Counted from the first letter of the stretch, positions 19,752 to 29,202 are shown. The stretch is DNA of 51,918 nt from Tepidanaerobacter sp. GT38 (GCF_021991635.1 NZ_JAFFJA010000060.1:1-51918), one strand, 5' to 3'. Notes: generated by a model not told the origin, from the letters alone. A program made the numbers and translations.

Positions 19752-20021
19752 ATGAGCGAAATAATAAAACGCAAAATATCAGATGCCCTTGATTTGCCTC
19801 AAGATATAATATTAAACGTGCCTAGAGTTGTTGTGACCGGCAAAATTGCCGTTTTTATCGAAAACCATAAAGGCATTGTTGAATATAATTCTGACTCTGT
19901 AAAAATCAATACATCTGTCGGAGTTGTGTGCATAAAAGGCAAACAACTACTTATCAAAACTATTGTTGCCGATGAAATAACGGTTGAGGGGGAAATTTCG
20001 GCTGTTGAGTTTGAGGAATGA
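19752..20021 (+). CDS. yqfC: Sporulation protein YqfC
   Basis: An 89-residue protein of the YabP/YqfC family, with the typical beta-rich pattern DLPQDIILNVPRVVVTG, FIENHKGIVEY and TSVGVVCIKGKQLLI. In Bacillus it belongs to the mother-cell sigma E regulon, paired with yqfD. The frame opens at 19728, but ATG 19752 follows AAAAAAGGAG (19736-19744), so that start is used. Its molecular role is not known; a spore coat or morphogenesis role is usually assumed. Confidence 0.92.
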   Translation: MSEIIKRKISDALDLPQDIILNVPRVVVTGKIAVFIENHKGIVEYNSDSVKINTSVGVVCIKGKQLLIKTIVADEITVEGEISAVEFEE

Positions 20022-20039
20022 GTTAAGGGGGCAGGTTTA

Positions 20040-21242
20040 GTGCTTCTTATAAAATTGTGGCATTATTTTTTCGGTTATGTTATTATAAAAATTGTAGGAG
20101 AGTATGCAGAAAGGCTGCTTAATCAAGCGGCACTACAAAAGTTATACCTGTGGGACATAAAGCGAGAAAACAGCAATGAACTTACTGCTAAAATAAGTAT
20201 TAGGCATTTCTTTAAATTAGCACCTTTAGCCAGGAAGACCCGCTGTCGAATACGTATTATAAAGCGTGTTGGATTGTTTTTTGCAATATTAAAGTTAAAG
20301 AGAAGAAAATCGTTTTTAGTTGGTGCATTGCTTTTTATAGCTGCAGTATATTTTATGTCTTCATTTATTTGGAGCATTGAGGTTACATGCCCTGATGAAG
20401 AGTTAAAGCTTTCGGTGATTGAGCATTTGCGTCAGTGGGGAATAAAAGAAGGTATTTTTAAATATGGCATCGATAAAGAATACTACATTGATAAACTCCT
20501 GACCGAATACAAGGATCTTGCTTGGGCTGAGATTGAAATAAGAGGTTCCAGATTTATAGTGGAACTTGTAAAAAAGCAATTGCCTCCTGAACTTGAAGAA
20601 AATACTCCCTGTGATATAATAGCCTCGAAAGATGGTATAATAGAGGAAATAATAGCCCTAAGAGGTGAAGCATTGGTAAAGCCAGGGCAGACGGTGAGTA
20701 AGGGAGATGTCTTAATAACCGGAAAAGTCACTATTGGGCAAGATGTATCAAATGAGGAGCAGAATGGAGGCAACACCCTTTTAGTACACGCCGAGGGTAT
20801 AGTCAAAGCAAGGGTTTGGTACCAAAAAGCCATAAAAGTACCCTTAGTTGAGATTAAGAAGATACCTACAGGCAATAGCAAAAAATCCCTTGTTTTACAA
20901 TTTCAAAATCATATTTTCAACTTCCATTTAGGTAACATACCTTATACTCTTTATGAGAAGAAAATATTGAAAGAAATAAATATATTGCCTAAACCAGTGG
21001 GTTTAAAGTTAAATATGGTTGAGTATGTTGAAATGGAAACTACAAAGGAGTTTTTGGGGGTAGAAAAGGCATCGCGTAAAGCAGAGGCCTATCTCCTTTC
21101 CCAACTTGAGGAAATATCTAACGAAAATGACATAACACAAAAAAAGATGGAGTTTATGCTGGACTCAGATGAGCAATCGGTTATCGGTTCAATGATTATC
21201 GAAGTTGTAGAAGATATAGGCCAAAAGAAACAAATCCAATAA
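20040..21242 (+). CDS. yqfD: Sporulation protein YqfD
   Basis: A 400-residue protein with the YqfD architecture: a small cytoplasmic N-terminal domain, one membrane span (about residues 94-113, LVGALLFIAAVYFMSSF), and a large extracytoplasmic domain with a biotinyl/lipoyl-like segment (KPGQTVSKGDVLITGKV). It starts at GTG 20040 behind AAGGGGGCAGG, 18 bases after yqfC. Members are sigma E dependent and required for efficient sporulation in Bacillus; a septum or engulfment role is inferred in the literature. Confidence 0.92.
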   Translation: MLLIKLWHYFFGYVIIKIVGEYAERLLNQAALQKLYLWDIKRENSNELTAKISIRHFFKLAPLARKTRCRIRIIKRVGLFFAILKLKRRKSFLVGALLFIAAVYFMSSFIWSIEVTCPDEELKLSVIEHLRQWGIKEGIFKYGIDKEYYIDKLLTEYKDLAWAEIEIRGSRFIVELVKKQLPPELEENTPCDIIASKDGIIEEIIALRGEALVKPGQTVSKGDVLITGKVTIGQDVSNEEQNGGNTLLVHAEGIVKARVWYQKAIKVPLVEIKKIPTGNSKKSLVLQFQNHIFNFHLGNIPYTLYEKKILKEINILPKPVGLKLNMVEYVEMETTKEFLGVEKASRKAEAYLLSQLEEISNENDITQKKMEFMLDSDEQSVIGSMIIEVVEDIGQKKQIQ

Positions 21243-21262
21243 TGGGGAGGACAAGATAAGCT

Positions 21263-22246
21263 TTGACAGAAAATTTGGCAGAGGCTAGAGTTGCCATATC
21301 TAATGTAAATGATATAGCATTTTTGTTTGGGAACCGTGACTCAAATATTAAGTGTATTGAGCAACAATTCAAAGTAAGGATAGTGACCCGTGGCGGTGAA
21401 ATAGCTATAATAGGAGATGAAAAAGACGTTAAGTCAGTAGAACAACTTTTCAACCAAATGATTCAATTATTACAGGGAGGCAACTCATTGACATCAAATG
21501 AAGTGAAGTATTTTGTGAAACTTGCTAAAAACGGCGAAAGCGAAAAGATAAATGATTTATATGACGGTGTCGTATGCTATACACACCGTGGAAAGATGAT
21601 TAAACCAAAGACAATAGGCCAAAAGCAATATGTTAGCGCTATAAAACAAAACGATATAGTCTTCGGTATAGGACCTGCTGGAACGGGTAAAACATATCTT
21701 GCAATGGCTATGGCTGTGACGGCCTTTAAGGAAAAAGAGGTAAGTCGAATTATATTGACAAGACCCGCAGTGGAAGCCGGTGAAAAGCTAGGTTTTTTGC
21801 CGGGAGACTTGCAAGATAAAGTTGATCCTTATTTAAGGCCCTTATACGATGCTTTATATGATATTTTGGGCGTGGATTCTTTTAGGCGCTATATGGAAAA
21901 AGGTCTCATTGAAGTAGCACCTCTGGCATATATGCGAGGCAGAACTCTCGATGATGCCTTTGTTATCTTGGATGAGGCCCAGAATACAACCTCCGAACAA
22001 ATGAAGATGTTTTTAACGCGGTTGGGCTTCGGATCAAAGGCGGTAATTACCGGAGATCTGACTCAGATTGACCTTCCTAAAGGAGTTTACTCGGGTTTAG
22101 AAGAAATTCAGGAAATCTTGAAAGATGTAAAGGGTATCCAATTTGTCTACCTGGATGATACAGATGTTGTGCGCCATGAAGTTGTTCAGAGAATAATCAA
22201 AGCCTATGAGAAATTTGAGGAGAAACGCCAACGGAACGTGGAGTGA
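21263..22246 (+). CDS. phoH: PhoH family P-loop ATPase (PhoL/YbeZ type)
   Basis: A 327-residue PhoH-like ATPase with an N-terminal KH-like region, Walker A GPAGTGKTYLA and Walker B FVILDEAQNTT, plus the sensor block TRLGFGSKAVITGDLTQIDLP. The family resembles superfamily I helicases and is linked to RNA metabolism and ribosome maturation with YbeY, which is encoded two genes downstream. TTG at 21263 is used; GGGGAGG lies a somewhat long 12 bases upstream. Confidence 0.93.
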   Translation: MTENLAEARVAISNVNDIAFLFGNRDSNIKCIEQQFKVRIVTRGGEIAIIGDEKDVKSVEQLFNQMIQLLQGGNSLTSNEVKYFVKLAKNGESEKINDLYDGVVCYTHRGKMIKPKTIGQKQYVSAIKQNDIVFGIGPAGTGKTYLAMAMAVTAFKEKEVSRIILTRPAVEAGEKLGFLPGDLQDKVDPYLRPLYDALYDILGVDSFRRYMEKGLIEVAPLAYMRGRTLDDAFVILDEAQNTTSEQMKMFLTRLGFGSKAVITGDLTQIDLPKGVYSGLEEIQEILKDVKGIQFVYLDDTDVVRHEVVQRIIKAYEKFEEKRQRNVE

Positions 22247-22250
22247 TTCT

Positions 22251-24362
22251 GTGGCCATGATTAAGACCATGTTACTAAAAAAAACAGCATCTCCTAATTC
22301 GATGTTCCAGAAGCTGGCACTGGGGCTTTTTTTCTTTGTTGTTTTGTCTGCTATGATGTTTTATTCGGCATTACCCCAAAAATACGATGTGAGAGTTGGT
22401 CAGGTCCTCCAGGAAAACATCTTAGCCAGAAAGGAAGCAATAAACACCATCGCCACTAACAAACTTAGGCAAGCTGCAGCAGATCAAGTTCCTAAAAAAT
22501 ACACATTAAATCACACTATAACTGCTGAAGTTAAAGAACACATAACGGATATATTAAATTATGTAAAAGAAGTGAGAATTCGAACTTATCTTGAAGACCA
22601 TGAGAAAATAAACCTGCTGATGAACAAAATATCTAGAGAAATTTCTGAGGAATCCTATATACAGCTTATAACCATGAGCGATACCTCTTTAAAGGAACTT
22701 GAAACAATAACAAAGGCCATTATTGAGACAGTTATGGAAGAAGGTGTAAAGGAAGATTCTATAGATCGAGCAAAAACCCATGTCATAGAAGAATTTAAAA
22801 ACTTAAATTTGCCACAGGAAATAAAAAGTGTAGGTGAAGAAATCGCACTTTTAACTATAAAGCCAAACATGGTTTATGATCGGGAGGCCACCGAAAAAGA
22901 GCAAAGAGAGGCAATGGAAGCAATTGCACCAGTTAAAGTTTACCCAAACCAGATTTTGATAGAAAAGGGAACAGTTATAACTTCTGAGCACCAAGACATG
23001 CTTAAAGAATTGGGGTTGCTGGCTAGGGATAGGGAAGCGGATATAAGCTTACTTGTCGGCATAATGTGTGTATCTGCATTCTTGGTGGGTACACTAGCTT
23101 TCGCTTTGTACTATTTTCACAATGACATTTATAATAACAACCTTTACTTGAGCTTAATGATACTTATTATAGTATCAACTCTTATTATTTCTCTAGGGCT
23201 TAAGAATATATCTAAATATTTAATTCCTTTAGCTGCCGGAAGTATGCTAATATCAATTTTAATAAATCCTCAAGTTGCGGTATTTTCTAGTTTTACAATG
23301 AGCGTTGTGGTTGGAATTATGTTAGGCAGCAATTTTTCTTATACTGTAGTGGCATTGTCTGGTGCTTTAATAGGTATTTTTTGTACTGCCAAAGTTTCTC
23401 AGCGCTCTGATTTAACAAAAGCAGGAGGCATAATAGGTTGTGCTAAATTTGTGCTTATAACTGGCCTTGCGCTTTTAAGTAACGGCACACCACTTGAAAT
23501 CTTAAAGGAAAGCCCCTGGGGCATGGTAAGTGGTCTATTATCTGCTATTTTGGCCATTGGCACTTTGCCGTTTTTGGAAAACGCTTTCGGCATTACAAGT
23601 TCCATTAAGCTTTTGGAACTCTCTAACCCGAATCAACCTCTCCTTAGAAGGCTGATGTTAGAAGCTCCTGGCACCTATCATCACTCTATTATAGTAGGAA
23701 ATTTGGCCGTAGCAGGTGCTGAAGCTGTAGGAGCGGACCCGCTACTGGCCCGTGTAGGTGCTAACTATCATGATATTGGCAAGTTAAAGCGGCCGTATTT
23801 TTTCATAGAAAACCAACTGACCTCCGATAATCCTCATGACAAACTAAGTCCTTCATTAAGCGCATTAATAATTACTTCTCATGTAAAGGACGGGCTTGAG
23901 ATAGCCAAGGAATATCGCCTGCCTAAATGCATTATCGACTTAATTGTACAGCATCACGGGACAAGTCTCCTTTCATTTTTCTACAACAAAGCCTTAGAGA
24001 GTGATTATGAAAAGAACACTGACGACACAAGTTATCGATATGAAGGTCCTAAACCCCAGACCCGTGAAGCGGCAATAATAATGCTGGCAGACTGTGCAGA
24101 AGCAGCCGTTAGATCAATGCCTAAGCCTACTCCTGGGAAAATAGAAGGGCTTATTAGGCAGATAATCAAGGAAAAATTATCAGATGGTCAGTTAGATGAA
24201 TGTGATTTGACACTAAAAGACCTGGATAAGTTAGCTTCAACTTTTTCAAAAGTTTTGACAGGAATTTTCCATACTAGAATAGAATATCCGGACAAATTAA
24301 CAGAATTACAGAGAAAGGATTTGGATAATGGCCAATATAATGATAAGCAACTTACAAGATAA
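22251..24362 (+). CDS. pgpH: 7TM-HD domain cyclic-di-AMP phosphodiesterase PgpH
   Basis: A 703-residue membrane enzyme that hydrolyses c-di-AMP. After a first span (about residues 20-38) comes a large extracytoplasmic 7TMR-HDED domain, then a six-span membrane bundle, then the cytoplasmic HD domain with YHHSII, NYHDIGKLKRP and VQHHGT metal-binding motifs. GTG at 22251 is preferred: GTGGAG lies just upstream, whereas the longer frame from 22206 would overlap phoH. It overlaps ybeY by 35 bases. In Bacillus the ortholog is yqfF in the same order. Confidence 0.94.
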   Translation: MAMIKTMLLKKTASPNSMFQKLALGLFFFVVLSAMMFYSALPQKYDVRVGQVLQENILARKEAINTIATNKLRQAAADQVPKKYTLNHTITAEVKEHITDILNYVKEVRIRTYLEDHEKINLLMNKISREISEESYIQLITMSDTSLKELETITKAIIETVMEEGVKEDSIDRAKTHVIEEFKNLNLPQEIKSVGEEIALLTIKPNMVYDREATEKEQREAMEAIAPVKVYPNQILIEKGTVITSEHQDMLKELGLLARDREADISLLVGIMCVSAFLVGTLAFALYYFHNDIYNNNLYLSLMILIIVSTLIISLGLKNISKYLIPLAAGSMLISILINPQVAVFSSFTMSVVVGIMLGSNFSYTVVALSGALIGIFCTAKVSQRSDLTKAGGIIGCAKFVLITGLALLSNGTPLEILKESPWGMVSGLLSAILAIGTLPFLENAFGITSSIKLLELSNPNQPLLRRLMLEAPGTYHHSIIVGNLAVAGAEAVGADPLLARVGANYHDIGKLKRPYFFIENQLTSDNPHDKLSPSLSALIITSHVKDGLEIAKEYRLPKCIIDLIVQHHGTSLLSFFYNKALESDYEKNTDDTSYRYEGPKPQTREAAIIMLADCAEAAVRSMPKPTPGKIEGLIRQIIKEKLSDGQLDECDLTLKDLDKLASTFSKVLTGIFHTRIEYPDKLTELQRKDLDNGQYNDKQLTR

Positions 24363-24804
24363 AATTGAAGTAACAGAAGAATTAAAATCCTTAATAGCCA
24401 AAGCTGTAAATACCGCTTTATATGTGGAAAATGTGCCCGAAAACGTAGAGGTCAGCATAGCTTTGGTTGACGACAGCTATATTCAAAAGCTTAACCATCA
24501 GTATCGGCATTTGGATGCCCCAACTGATGTGTTGTCTTTTGCCATGAGAGAGACCATAGAAGAGGAAAAAAGTTTTGACTTTTATGAGGAAGAACTGCTA
24601 GGAGATATAGTAATATCATTAGAAAGAGCCGAAATGCAAGCTGCAGAATACGGCCATTCTTTTGAGCGGGAAGTAGGCTTTTTAGTAGTGCACGGCATAT
24701 TGCATTTACTCGGATACGACCATGAACTTGACGAAGAAAGGACTGTCATGAGACAGAAAGAAGAGGATATTTTAAAAACCTTGGATTTGACAAGAGGGAT
24801 TTAA
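24328..24804 (+). CDS. ybeY: Endoribonuclease/rRNA maturation factor YbeY
   Basis: YbeY is a zinc-dependent RNase needed for 16S rRNA 3-prime maturation and ribosome quality control. The 158-residue product has the metal site HGILHLLGYDH (pattern H-x3-H-x5-H) and the conserved LNHQYRHLDAPTDVLSF. ATG 24328 is 8 bases after AAGGA and lies inside the end of pgpH, suggesting coupled translation. phoH-ybeY proximity is a widely conserved pairing. Confidence 0.95.
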   Translation: MANIMISNLQDKIEVTEELKSLIAKAVNTALYVENVPENVEVSIALVDDSYIQKLNHQYRHLDAPTDVLSFAMRETIEEEKSFDFYEEELLGDIVISLERAEMQAAEYGHSFEREVGFLVVHGILHLLGYDHELDEERTVMRQKEEDILKTLDLTRGI

Positions 24805-24809
24805 TAATT

Positions 24810-25190
24810 ATGAAAAAATCAAGGACTTTAAGTGAGAGTTTTTTTTATGCTATATCCGGAATCTTCTATGCTGTTAAGACCCAACGCAATATTAAAATAC
24901 ACTTTGTAGCTGCTGCACTGATAATTTTTTTTAGTTTTTTGCTAAAACTAAATAATATTGAACTTCTGATATTGGCACTGACAATTGCACTAGTGCTAAC
25001 TGCTGAGATGATAAATACAGCAATAGAAATTGTAGTAGATATGTTTACCAAGGAATATCACCCTTTGGCGAAGGCGGCTAAAAATGTAGCTGCGGGAGCA
25101 GTGCTGATATCGGCTTTAAGTGCTGTGATAGTAGGCTATCTGATCTTTTATGACAAAATCGCAATATTGCTTAAGATATTAAAGCGTTAG
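24810..25190 (+). CDS. dgkA: Undecaprenol/diacylglycerol kinase
   Basis: A 126-residue membrane kinase with three predicted spans and the family motif AEMINTAIEIVVD, followed by KAAKNVAAGAVLI. Gram-positive members phosphorylate undecaprenol to the carrier lipid for wall synthesis, and some members also act on diacylglycerol. It starts 5 bases after ybeY. In Bacillus the next genes are cdd and era; here they are replaced by a DUF3048 lipoprotein gene. Confidence 0.93.
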   Translation: MKKSRTLSESFFYAISGIFYAVKTQRNIKIHFVAAALIIFFSFLLKLNNIELLILALTIALVLTAEMINTAIEIVVDMFTKEYHPLAKAAKNVAAGAVLISALSAVIVGYLIFYDKIAILLKILKR

Positions 25191-25216
25191 TTAAATTAGG
25201 ATGTAGGGGGTAAAGC

Positions 25217-26260
25217 ATGACGTCTAAGGGTTGCTTAGCTGTTATATTGATTGTGACGCTGGCATTTGTTGTAGGCTGCAACAGTAGAGAAGTAGAAAAT
25301 ACCTCAGAGCCCTCAGAGCCACAACACCAGGAAGAAATAATAGAGCCAGATGAAAGCCAAGTGGACATTCCAAAAGCAAAAAACCCGCTTACCGGAACAG
25401 ATATGGATTTGCAATATGAAAATCAAAGGCCTTTAGCTGTTATGATAGAAAATGAATACAATGCCAGGCCTCAATCAGGTCTTCAAAAGGCTGGAGTTGT
25501 ATACGAAGTTTTAGCAGAAGGAGGCATAACCCGGTTTTTAGCTCTGTTCCTCGGAGAAACAGTTGATGAAATCGGTCCGGTGCGCAGTGGAAGACCATAT
25601 TTTCTCGATTATGCTATGGAATATGACGGCATATACGTTCACTATGGAGCCAGCCCTCAATGTTATATTGATTTGAAACAGCTAAAAATCGATGCCATCG
25701 ATGGAATATATGATAACGTAACCTTCTGGCGTGACAAGTCAAGAGCAGCTCCTCATAATGCATACACAAGTACGGAAAAAATTTTAAAAACCTGGGAAAA
25801 GCGAGGATTTCGTAGAGATACAGAGCTTACATTCTGGAATTTCAATACTGAGGAAAGCTTTAGCGGCGATATGGTATTGGAGGATTTTGAACTTGATTAT
25901 TTCGGCAATTACACCGTTCGATATACATATGATCATGACAAAAAAGCGTATGAGCGTTTTATAAATGGGAAACCTCACACTGACAAAACCACCGGTGAGA
26001 GTATTTTTGTAAAAAATATAATTATAAGTTTTGCAAATACAAAGGTAATCGATGAGGTTGGAAGACTATCCATAAAGACTATAGACAGCGGAAATGGCTA
26101 TTACATAAGTAACGGTTATTGTACAAATATAAAATGGCAGAAGGATTCAAGAACCGGGCAAACGAAATATACTTTTCAAGACGGCTCAAGTCTCGTTATA
26201 AATCCCGGCAATACATGGATTCAAATTTTGCCTCAGTGGGGCAAGTTTAGGTATGATTAA
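25217..26260 (+). CDS. DUF3048 (YerB-like) lipoprotein
   Basis: A 347-residue exported protein. The N-terminal hydrophobic segment ends in the lipobox VVGC (Cys 21), followed by an acidic Glu/Pro-rich linker and then the DUF3048 body with NPLTG, RPLAVMIEN, the ARPQSGLQKAGVVYEVLAEGG pattern and GPVRSGRPYF. Bacillus YerB is the reference member; function is unknown, probably surface related. It lies between dgkA and recO, where Bacillus has cdd and era. Confidence 0.9.
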   Translation: MTSKGCLAVILIVTLAFVVGCNSREVENTSEPSEPQHQEEIIEPDESQVDIPKAKNPLTGTDMDLQYENQRPLAVMIENEYNARPQSGLQKAGVVYEVLAEGGITRFLALFLGETVDEIGPVRSGRPYFLDYAMEYDGIYVHYGASPQCYIDLKQLKIDAIDGIYDNVTFWRDKSRAAPHNAYTSTEKILKTWEKRGFRRDTELTFWNFNTEESFSGDMVLEDFELDYFGNYTVRYTYDHDKKAYERFINGKPHTDKTTGESIFVKNIIISFANTKVIDEVGRLSIKTIDSGNGYYISNGYCTNIKWQKDSRTGQTKYTFQDGSSLVINPGNTWIQILPQWGKFRYD

Positions 26261-26282
26261 CTCGGTGAAGGGGTAAGCATAC

Positions 26283-27041
26283 ATGGCTTTGTATAAAACA
26301 GATGCTATAGTTTTGGGTCATAGAAATTTGGGTGAAGCAGATAAAATCCTTACTCTTTTTTCACCTGATAGAGGTAAAATTCATGCCGTTGCGCGGGGTG
26401 TTCGCCGCCCCAGAAATCCCATACTTGCTGGAAGTCAACTGTTTTCTTATAGTAAATTTTTGATAGTGGAAGGTAGGAATCTGGATAGTATAAGCCAGTG
26501 TGAGATAAAGGAGTCCTTTTATAAAATACGTCAAAATCTTGAAAGTATGGCTTATGGCCTTTATTTTGCCGAGCTTCTCAGGGCTTCTACGCCTGTGGAA
26601 GATAAAAACCGTGAACTGTTCCGCTTTTTTTTAAAAACAATGTATCTACTCCAAGAGATGGAAGATAAGGAGATACTAAGTCGCATTTATGAAATAAAGC
26701 TCATGGCCATACAGGGTTTTGCACCGGAAGTTTTTGTCTGTGTTAATTGTGGACGAAAGGTTTCAGATAAAATATCTTTTAGCCCAGCTATGGGCGGGAT
26801 TTTGTGTCACGACTGTAAAAAACAAGGTGCGGTAAGTATTACCCCGGACACTTTAAGTGTTTTACAAAAGATGTTGACGATGACCTATGAGGAACTAAAA
26901 GACATAACTTTGAATAAATATACTAGAGAACAGTTAAGTGAAATTTTAAGCCTTTTTATATCACATCAAATCGACCGAAAACTTAAAACTGTTGAGTTTA
27001 TAAAAGACGTGAAAAAACTAAATATTAAAAGCGGCTTATAG
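26283..27041 (+). CDS. recO: DNA repair protein RecO
   Basis: RecO mediates RecA loading and single-strand annealing in the RecFOR pathway. The 252-residue protein has the N-terminal OB-fold (LGHRNLGEADKILTLFSPDRGKIHAVARG), the helical middle, and a four-cysteine zinc site (CVNCGRK and CHDCKK). The ATG at 26283 follows AAGGGGTAA at a comfortable distance, and the stop is 15 bases before the next gene. Confidence 0.95.
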   Translation: MALYKTDAIVLGHRNLGEADKILTLFSPDRGKIHAVARGVRRPRNPILAGSQLFSYSKFLIVEGRNLDSISQCEIKESFYKIRQNLESMAYGLYFAELLRASTPVEDKNRELFRFFLKTMYLLQEMEDKEILSRIYEIKLMAIQGFAPEVFVCVNCGRKVSDKISFSPAMGGILCHDCKKQGAVSITPDTLSVLQKMLTMTYEELKDITLNKYTREQLSEILSLFISHQIDRKLKTVEFIKDVKKLNIKSGL

Positions 27042-27056
27042 TTAATGGGGGTGAAC

Positions 27057-27656
27057 ATGTTGGATCCCATACTTGAATCTTTTAAAGGCAAGGGAAAGTT
27101 AGTTTTAGCTTCTGTCATATTGTTTTCACTAGGCATCCTGGTAGGGTATTACATTTTTTTAAGCAATCCTGATTATGTGTTATCGAATATAGAAGAACTT
27201 TTAGGCAATATTTTAAAAATCGGTGAAGCCATGGAAAAGCGCAGTAAACTTCATGTGACAGGGTTAATATTTCAAAACAATGTAAAGGCGTTATTAGTCA
27301 TCATGTTTGGCGGCATAGTCTTTGGCTTAATTACAGTATTTGGCATTTTTTTCAATGGTTTCATTATGGGCATAGTCATGGCGCTCACTTTTTACCAGGG
27401 TAAATCGATAATATTTTTCATAGCCAGCATACTGCCTCATGGTATAGCAGAAATGCCTGCAGTAATTGGAGCTGGAGCCTTTGGTTTAAAAACAGGTTTA
27501 GATTTAATATTTCCGAAAGGTAAAAATCGAGTAGAATTATTAAAGGAGAATTTAAATAAGAATATTCTATCATTAGGGATTTTTGTGCCACTTCTTTTTA
27601 TAGCAGCTGCAATTGAAGCAATAATCACACCTGTCGTAATAAAATTTTTTGGTTAA
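27057..27656 (+). CDS. SpoIIM/DUF95-family membrane protein
   Basis: A 199-residue polytopic protein with about five membrane spans. The motif LPHGIAEMPAVIGAGAFGLKTG is the DUF95/SpoIIM signature. SpoIIM recruits SpoIIP and SpoIID for engulfment, and spoIIP is present upstream in this window, but DUF95 proteins also have other roles and a separate spoIIM may exist elsewhere. The frame opens at 27045, but ATG 27057 is preceded by GGGGGTG. It follows recO, a common clostridial neighbourhood. Confidence 0.8.
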   Translation: MLDPILESFKGKGKLVLASVILFSLGILVGYYIFLSNPDYVLSNIEELLGNILKIGEAMEKRSKLHVTGLIFQNNVKALLVIMFGGIVFGLITVFGIFFNGFIMGIVMALTFYQGKSIIFFIASILPHGIAEMPAVIGAGAFGLKTGLDLIFPKGKNRVELLKENLNKNILSLGIFVPLLFIAAAIEAIITPVVIKFFG

Positions 27657-27728
27657 AAAAGAGGACTTCTTTGTGCTGTGTAGTATTTATATTATTTGGC
27701 AACCGGGGTCTGAAAGGAGTGATACCCT

Positions 27729-28361
27729 ATTGAGTTAACATCGCGACAAGCTATGATTATCGACATAGTTAAAAAATACGAGCCCATTACTAGTGAACAA
27801 ATTGCGGACAAGCTCAATATAACCAGATCGGCATTGCGACCTGATCTTGCCGTTTTAACTATGATAGGGGTCTTAGAGGCCAGACCTCGTGTTGGATACT
27901 TTTTCACCGGCAAAGTTCCCAAGAATCTTATTTCCGAGGCAATAAGGGATATAAAAGTTGACAAAATAAAAGCGGTTCCTTCAGTCATAACAGAAAGCAC
28001 CTCTGTATACGATGCTATAGTTACTCTATTTTTAACAGATGTAGGAACTCTTTTTGTAATAGGTGAAGATGGATATTTATCTGGTCTTGTTTCACGCAAA
28101 GACCTTTTAAAAATAGCCATCGGCAATGCAGATATACATAAAATGCCGGTGGGGATGGTTATGACAAGGATGCCAAATATAATAACAGTAACACCAGAGG
28201 AAAGTGCTTATGATGCTGCAAAGAAAATTGTTGACCACCAGGTTGACGCATTGCCTGTAGTGAAACTAGTTCTTGAGGGCAATCGGCAAAGGTTTAAAAT
28301 AGTTGGCAAAGTAACGAAGACTACCATTACCAAGTTATTTGTTGAAATGGGGCAGATTTAG
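27729..28361 (+). CDS. ccpN: CcpN-like transcriptional regulator (HTH plus two CBS), apparent AUU start
   Basis: CcpN represses gluconeogenic genes and governs PEP-pyruvate metabolism in Bacillus. The protein has a winged helix (SEQIADKLNITRSALRPDLAVLTM), the GVLEARPRVGYFFTGK junction and two CBS domains. The first ATG in frame is 27753, but homology to CcpN extends eight residues further upstream (ELTSRQA), to an ATT at 27729. AAAGGAG lies at 27713-27719, ideally spaced for that ATT, and poorly spaced for 27753. A stop at 27720-27722 closes the frame. I therefore propose an AUU start giving 210 residues. The gene precedes the PPDK pair, its probable target or functional partner. Confidence 0.85.
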   Translation: MELTSRQAMIIDIVKKYEPITSEQIADKLNITRSALRPDLAVLTMIGVLEARPRVGYFFTGKVPKNLISEAIRDIKVDKIKAVPSVITESTSVYDAIVTLFLTDVGTLFVIGEDGYLSGLVSRKDLLKIAIGNADIHKMPVGMVMTRMPNIITVTPEESAYDAAKKIVDHQVDALPVVKLVLEGNRQRFKIVGKVTKTTITKLFVEMGQI

Positions 28362-28376
28362 AGAGGGGAAAGCATA

Positions 28377-29201
28377 GTGAGCGATAAAAACACTCATCCA
28401 ATCGTATTTGCCGTTTCTGACTCAATTGGCGAAACCGCTGAATTAGTTATTCGGGCGGCTTTGGTCCAATTTAATTCCGAAGGAGTAGAAATTCGCAGGG
28501 TTCCTTATGTAACTGATAAAGAATATGTAGAAGATATTATTGAGGAAGCAAAAACCACAATAAATTGTGCCATTATATGTACTATTATACTGCCCGAAGT
28601 TCGAGAATATCTGCTAGACTTGGCAAGACAAAACGGCATTCCTATTGTGGATTTAATGGGACCAATGATGAATGTTTTTTCAAAAATGATGGAAATTAAG
28701 CCGCAATTACAGCCAGGCCTGGTTCACCGCACTGATGAAGATTATTTTAAAAAGATTGAGGCTATAGAATTTGCTCTCCAGTATGATGATGGTAAGGATC
28801 CCAGGGGACTGTCTCAAGCTGATGTAGTGCTCATAGGCGTGTCCAGAACATCTAAAACACCTCTAGCCTTATTTTTGGCACACAAACGATTAAAGGTTGC
28901 TAATCTTCGCTTGGTGCCGGAGGTTGCCCCACCAGACGAATTGTTTAATCTTCCGGCCAGAAAGGTAATAGGGCTTACTATCAGTCCTGAAAAACTTTAC
29001 GATATTCGCCAAGAAAGACTAAAGGCTTTAGGTCTTGGAACAGACGCTAATTATGCAAAGCATAGTAGAATTATGGAAGAAATTGAATATGCCGATAAGG
29101 TCATGGAAAAAATAGGTTGTATAAAGATCGATGTTTCCAACAAAGCAGTGGAAGAAATAGCTACTAATATTATAGATATCATAAGGAAAGGAGAAATGTA
29201 A
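28377..29201 (+). CDS. Pyruvate, phosphate dikinase regulatory protein
   Basis: A DUF299-family bifunctional ADP-dependent kinase and Pi-dependent pyrophosphorylase that switches PPDK off and on by modifying a threonine beside its catalytic histidine. The 274-residue protein has VSDSIGETAELVIRAAL at the N-terminus and the P-loop-like GVSRTSKTP near residue 156. It starts at GTG 28377 behind GAGAGGGGAAA and ends 1 base before ppdK, so the regulator and its target are cotranscribed. Bacillus equivalent by position is yqfL. Confidence 0.95.
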   Translation: MSDKNTHPIVFAVSDSIGETAELVIRAALVQFNSEGVEIRRVPYVTDKEYVEDIIEEAKTTINCAIICTIILPEVREYLLDLARQNGIPIVDLMGPMMNVFSKMMEIKPQLQPGLVHRTDEDYFKKIEAIEFALQYDDGKDPRGLSQADVVLIGVSRTSKTPLALFLAHKRLKVANLRLVPEVAPPDELFNLPARKVIGLTISPEKLYDIRQERLKALGLGTDANYAKHSRIMEEIEYADKVMEKIGCIKIDVSNKAVEEIATNIIDIIRKGEM

Positions 29202-29202
29202 A

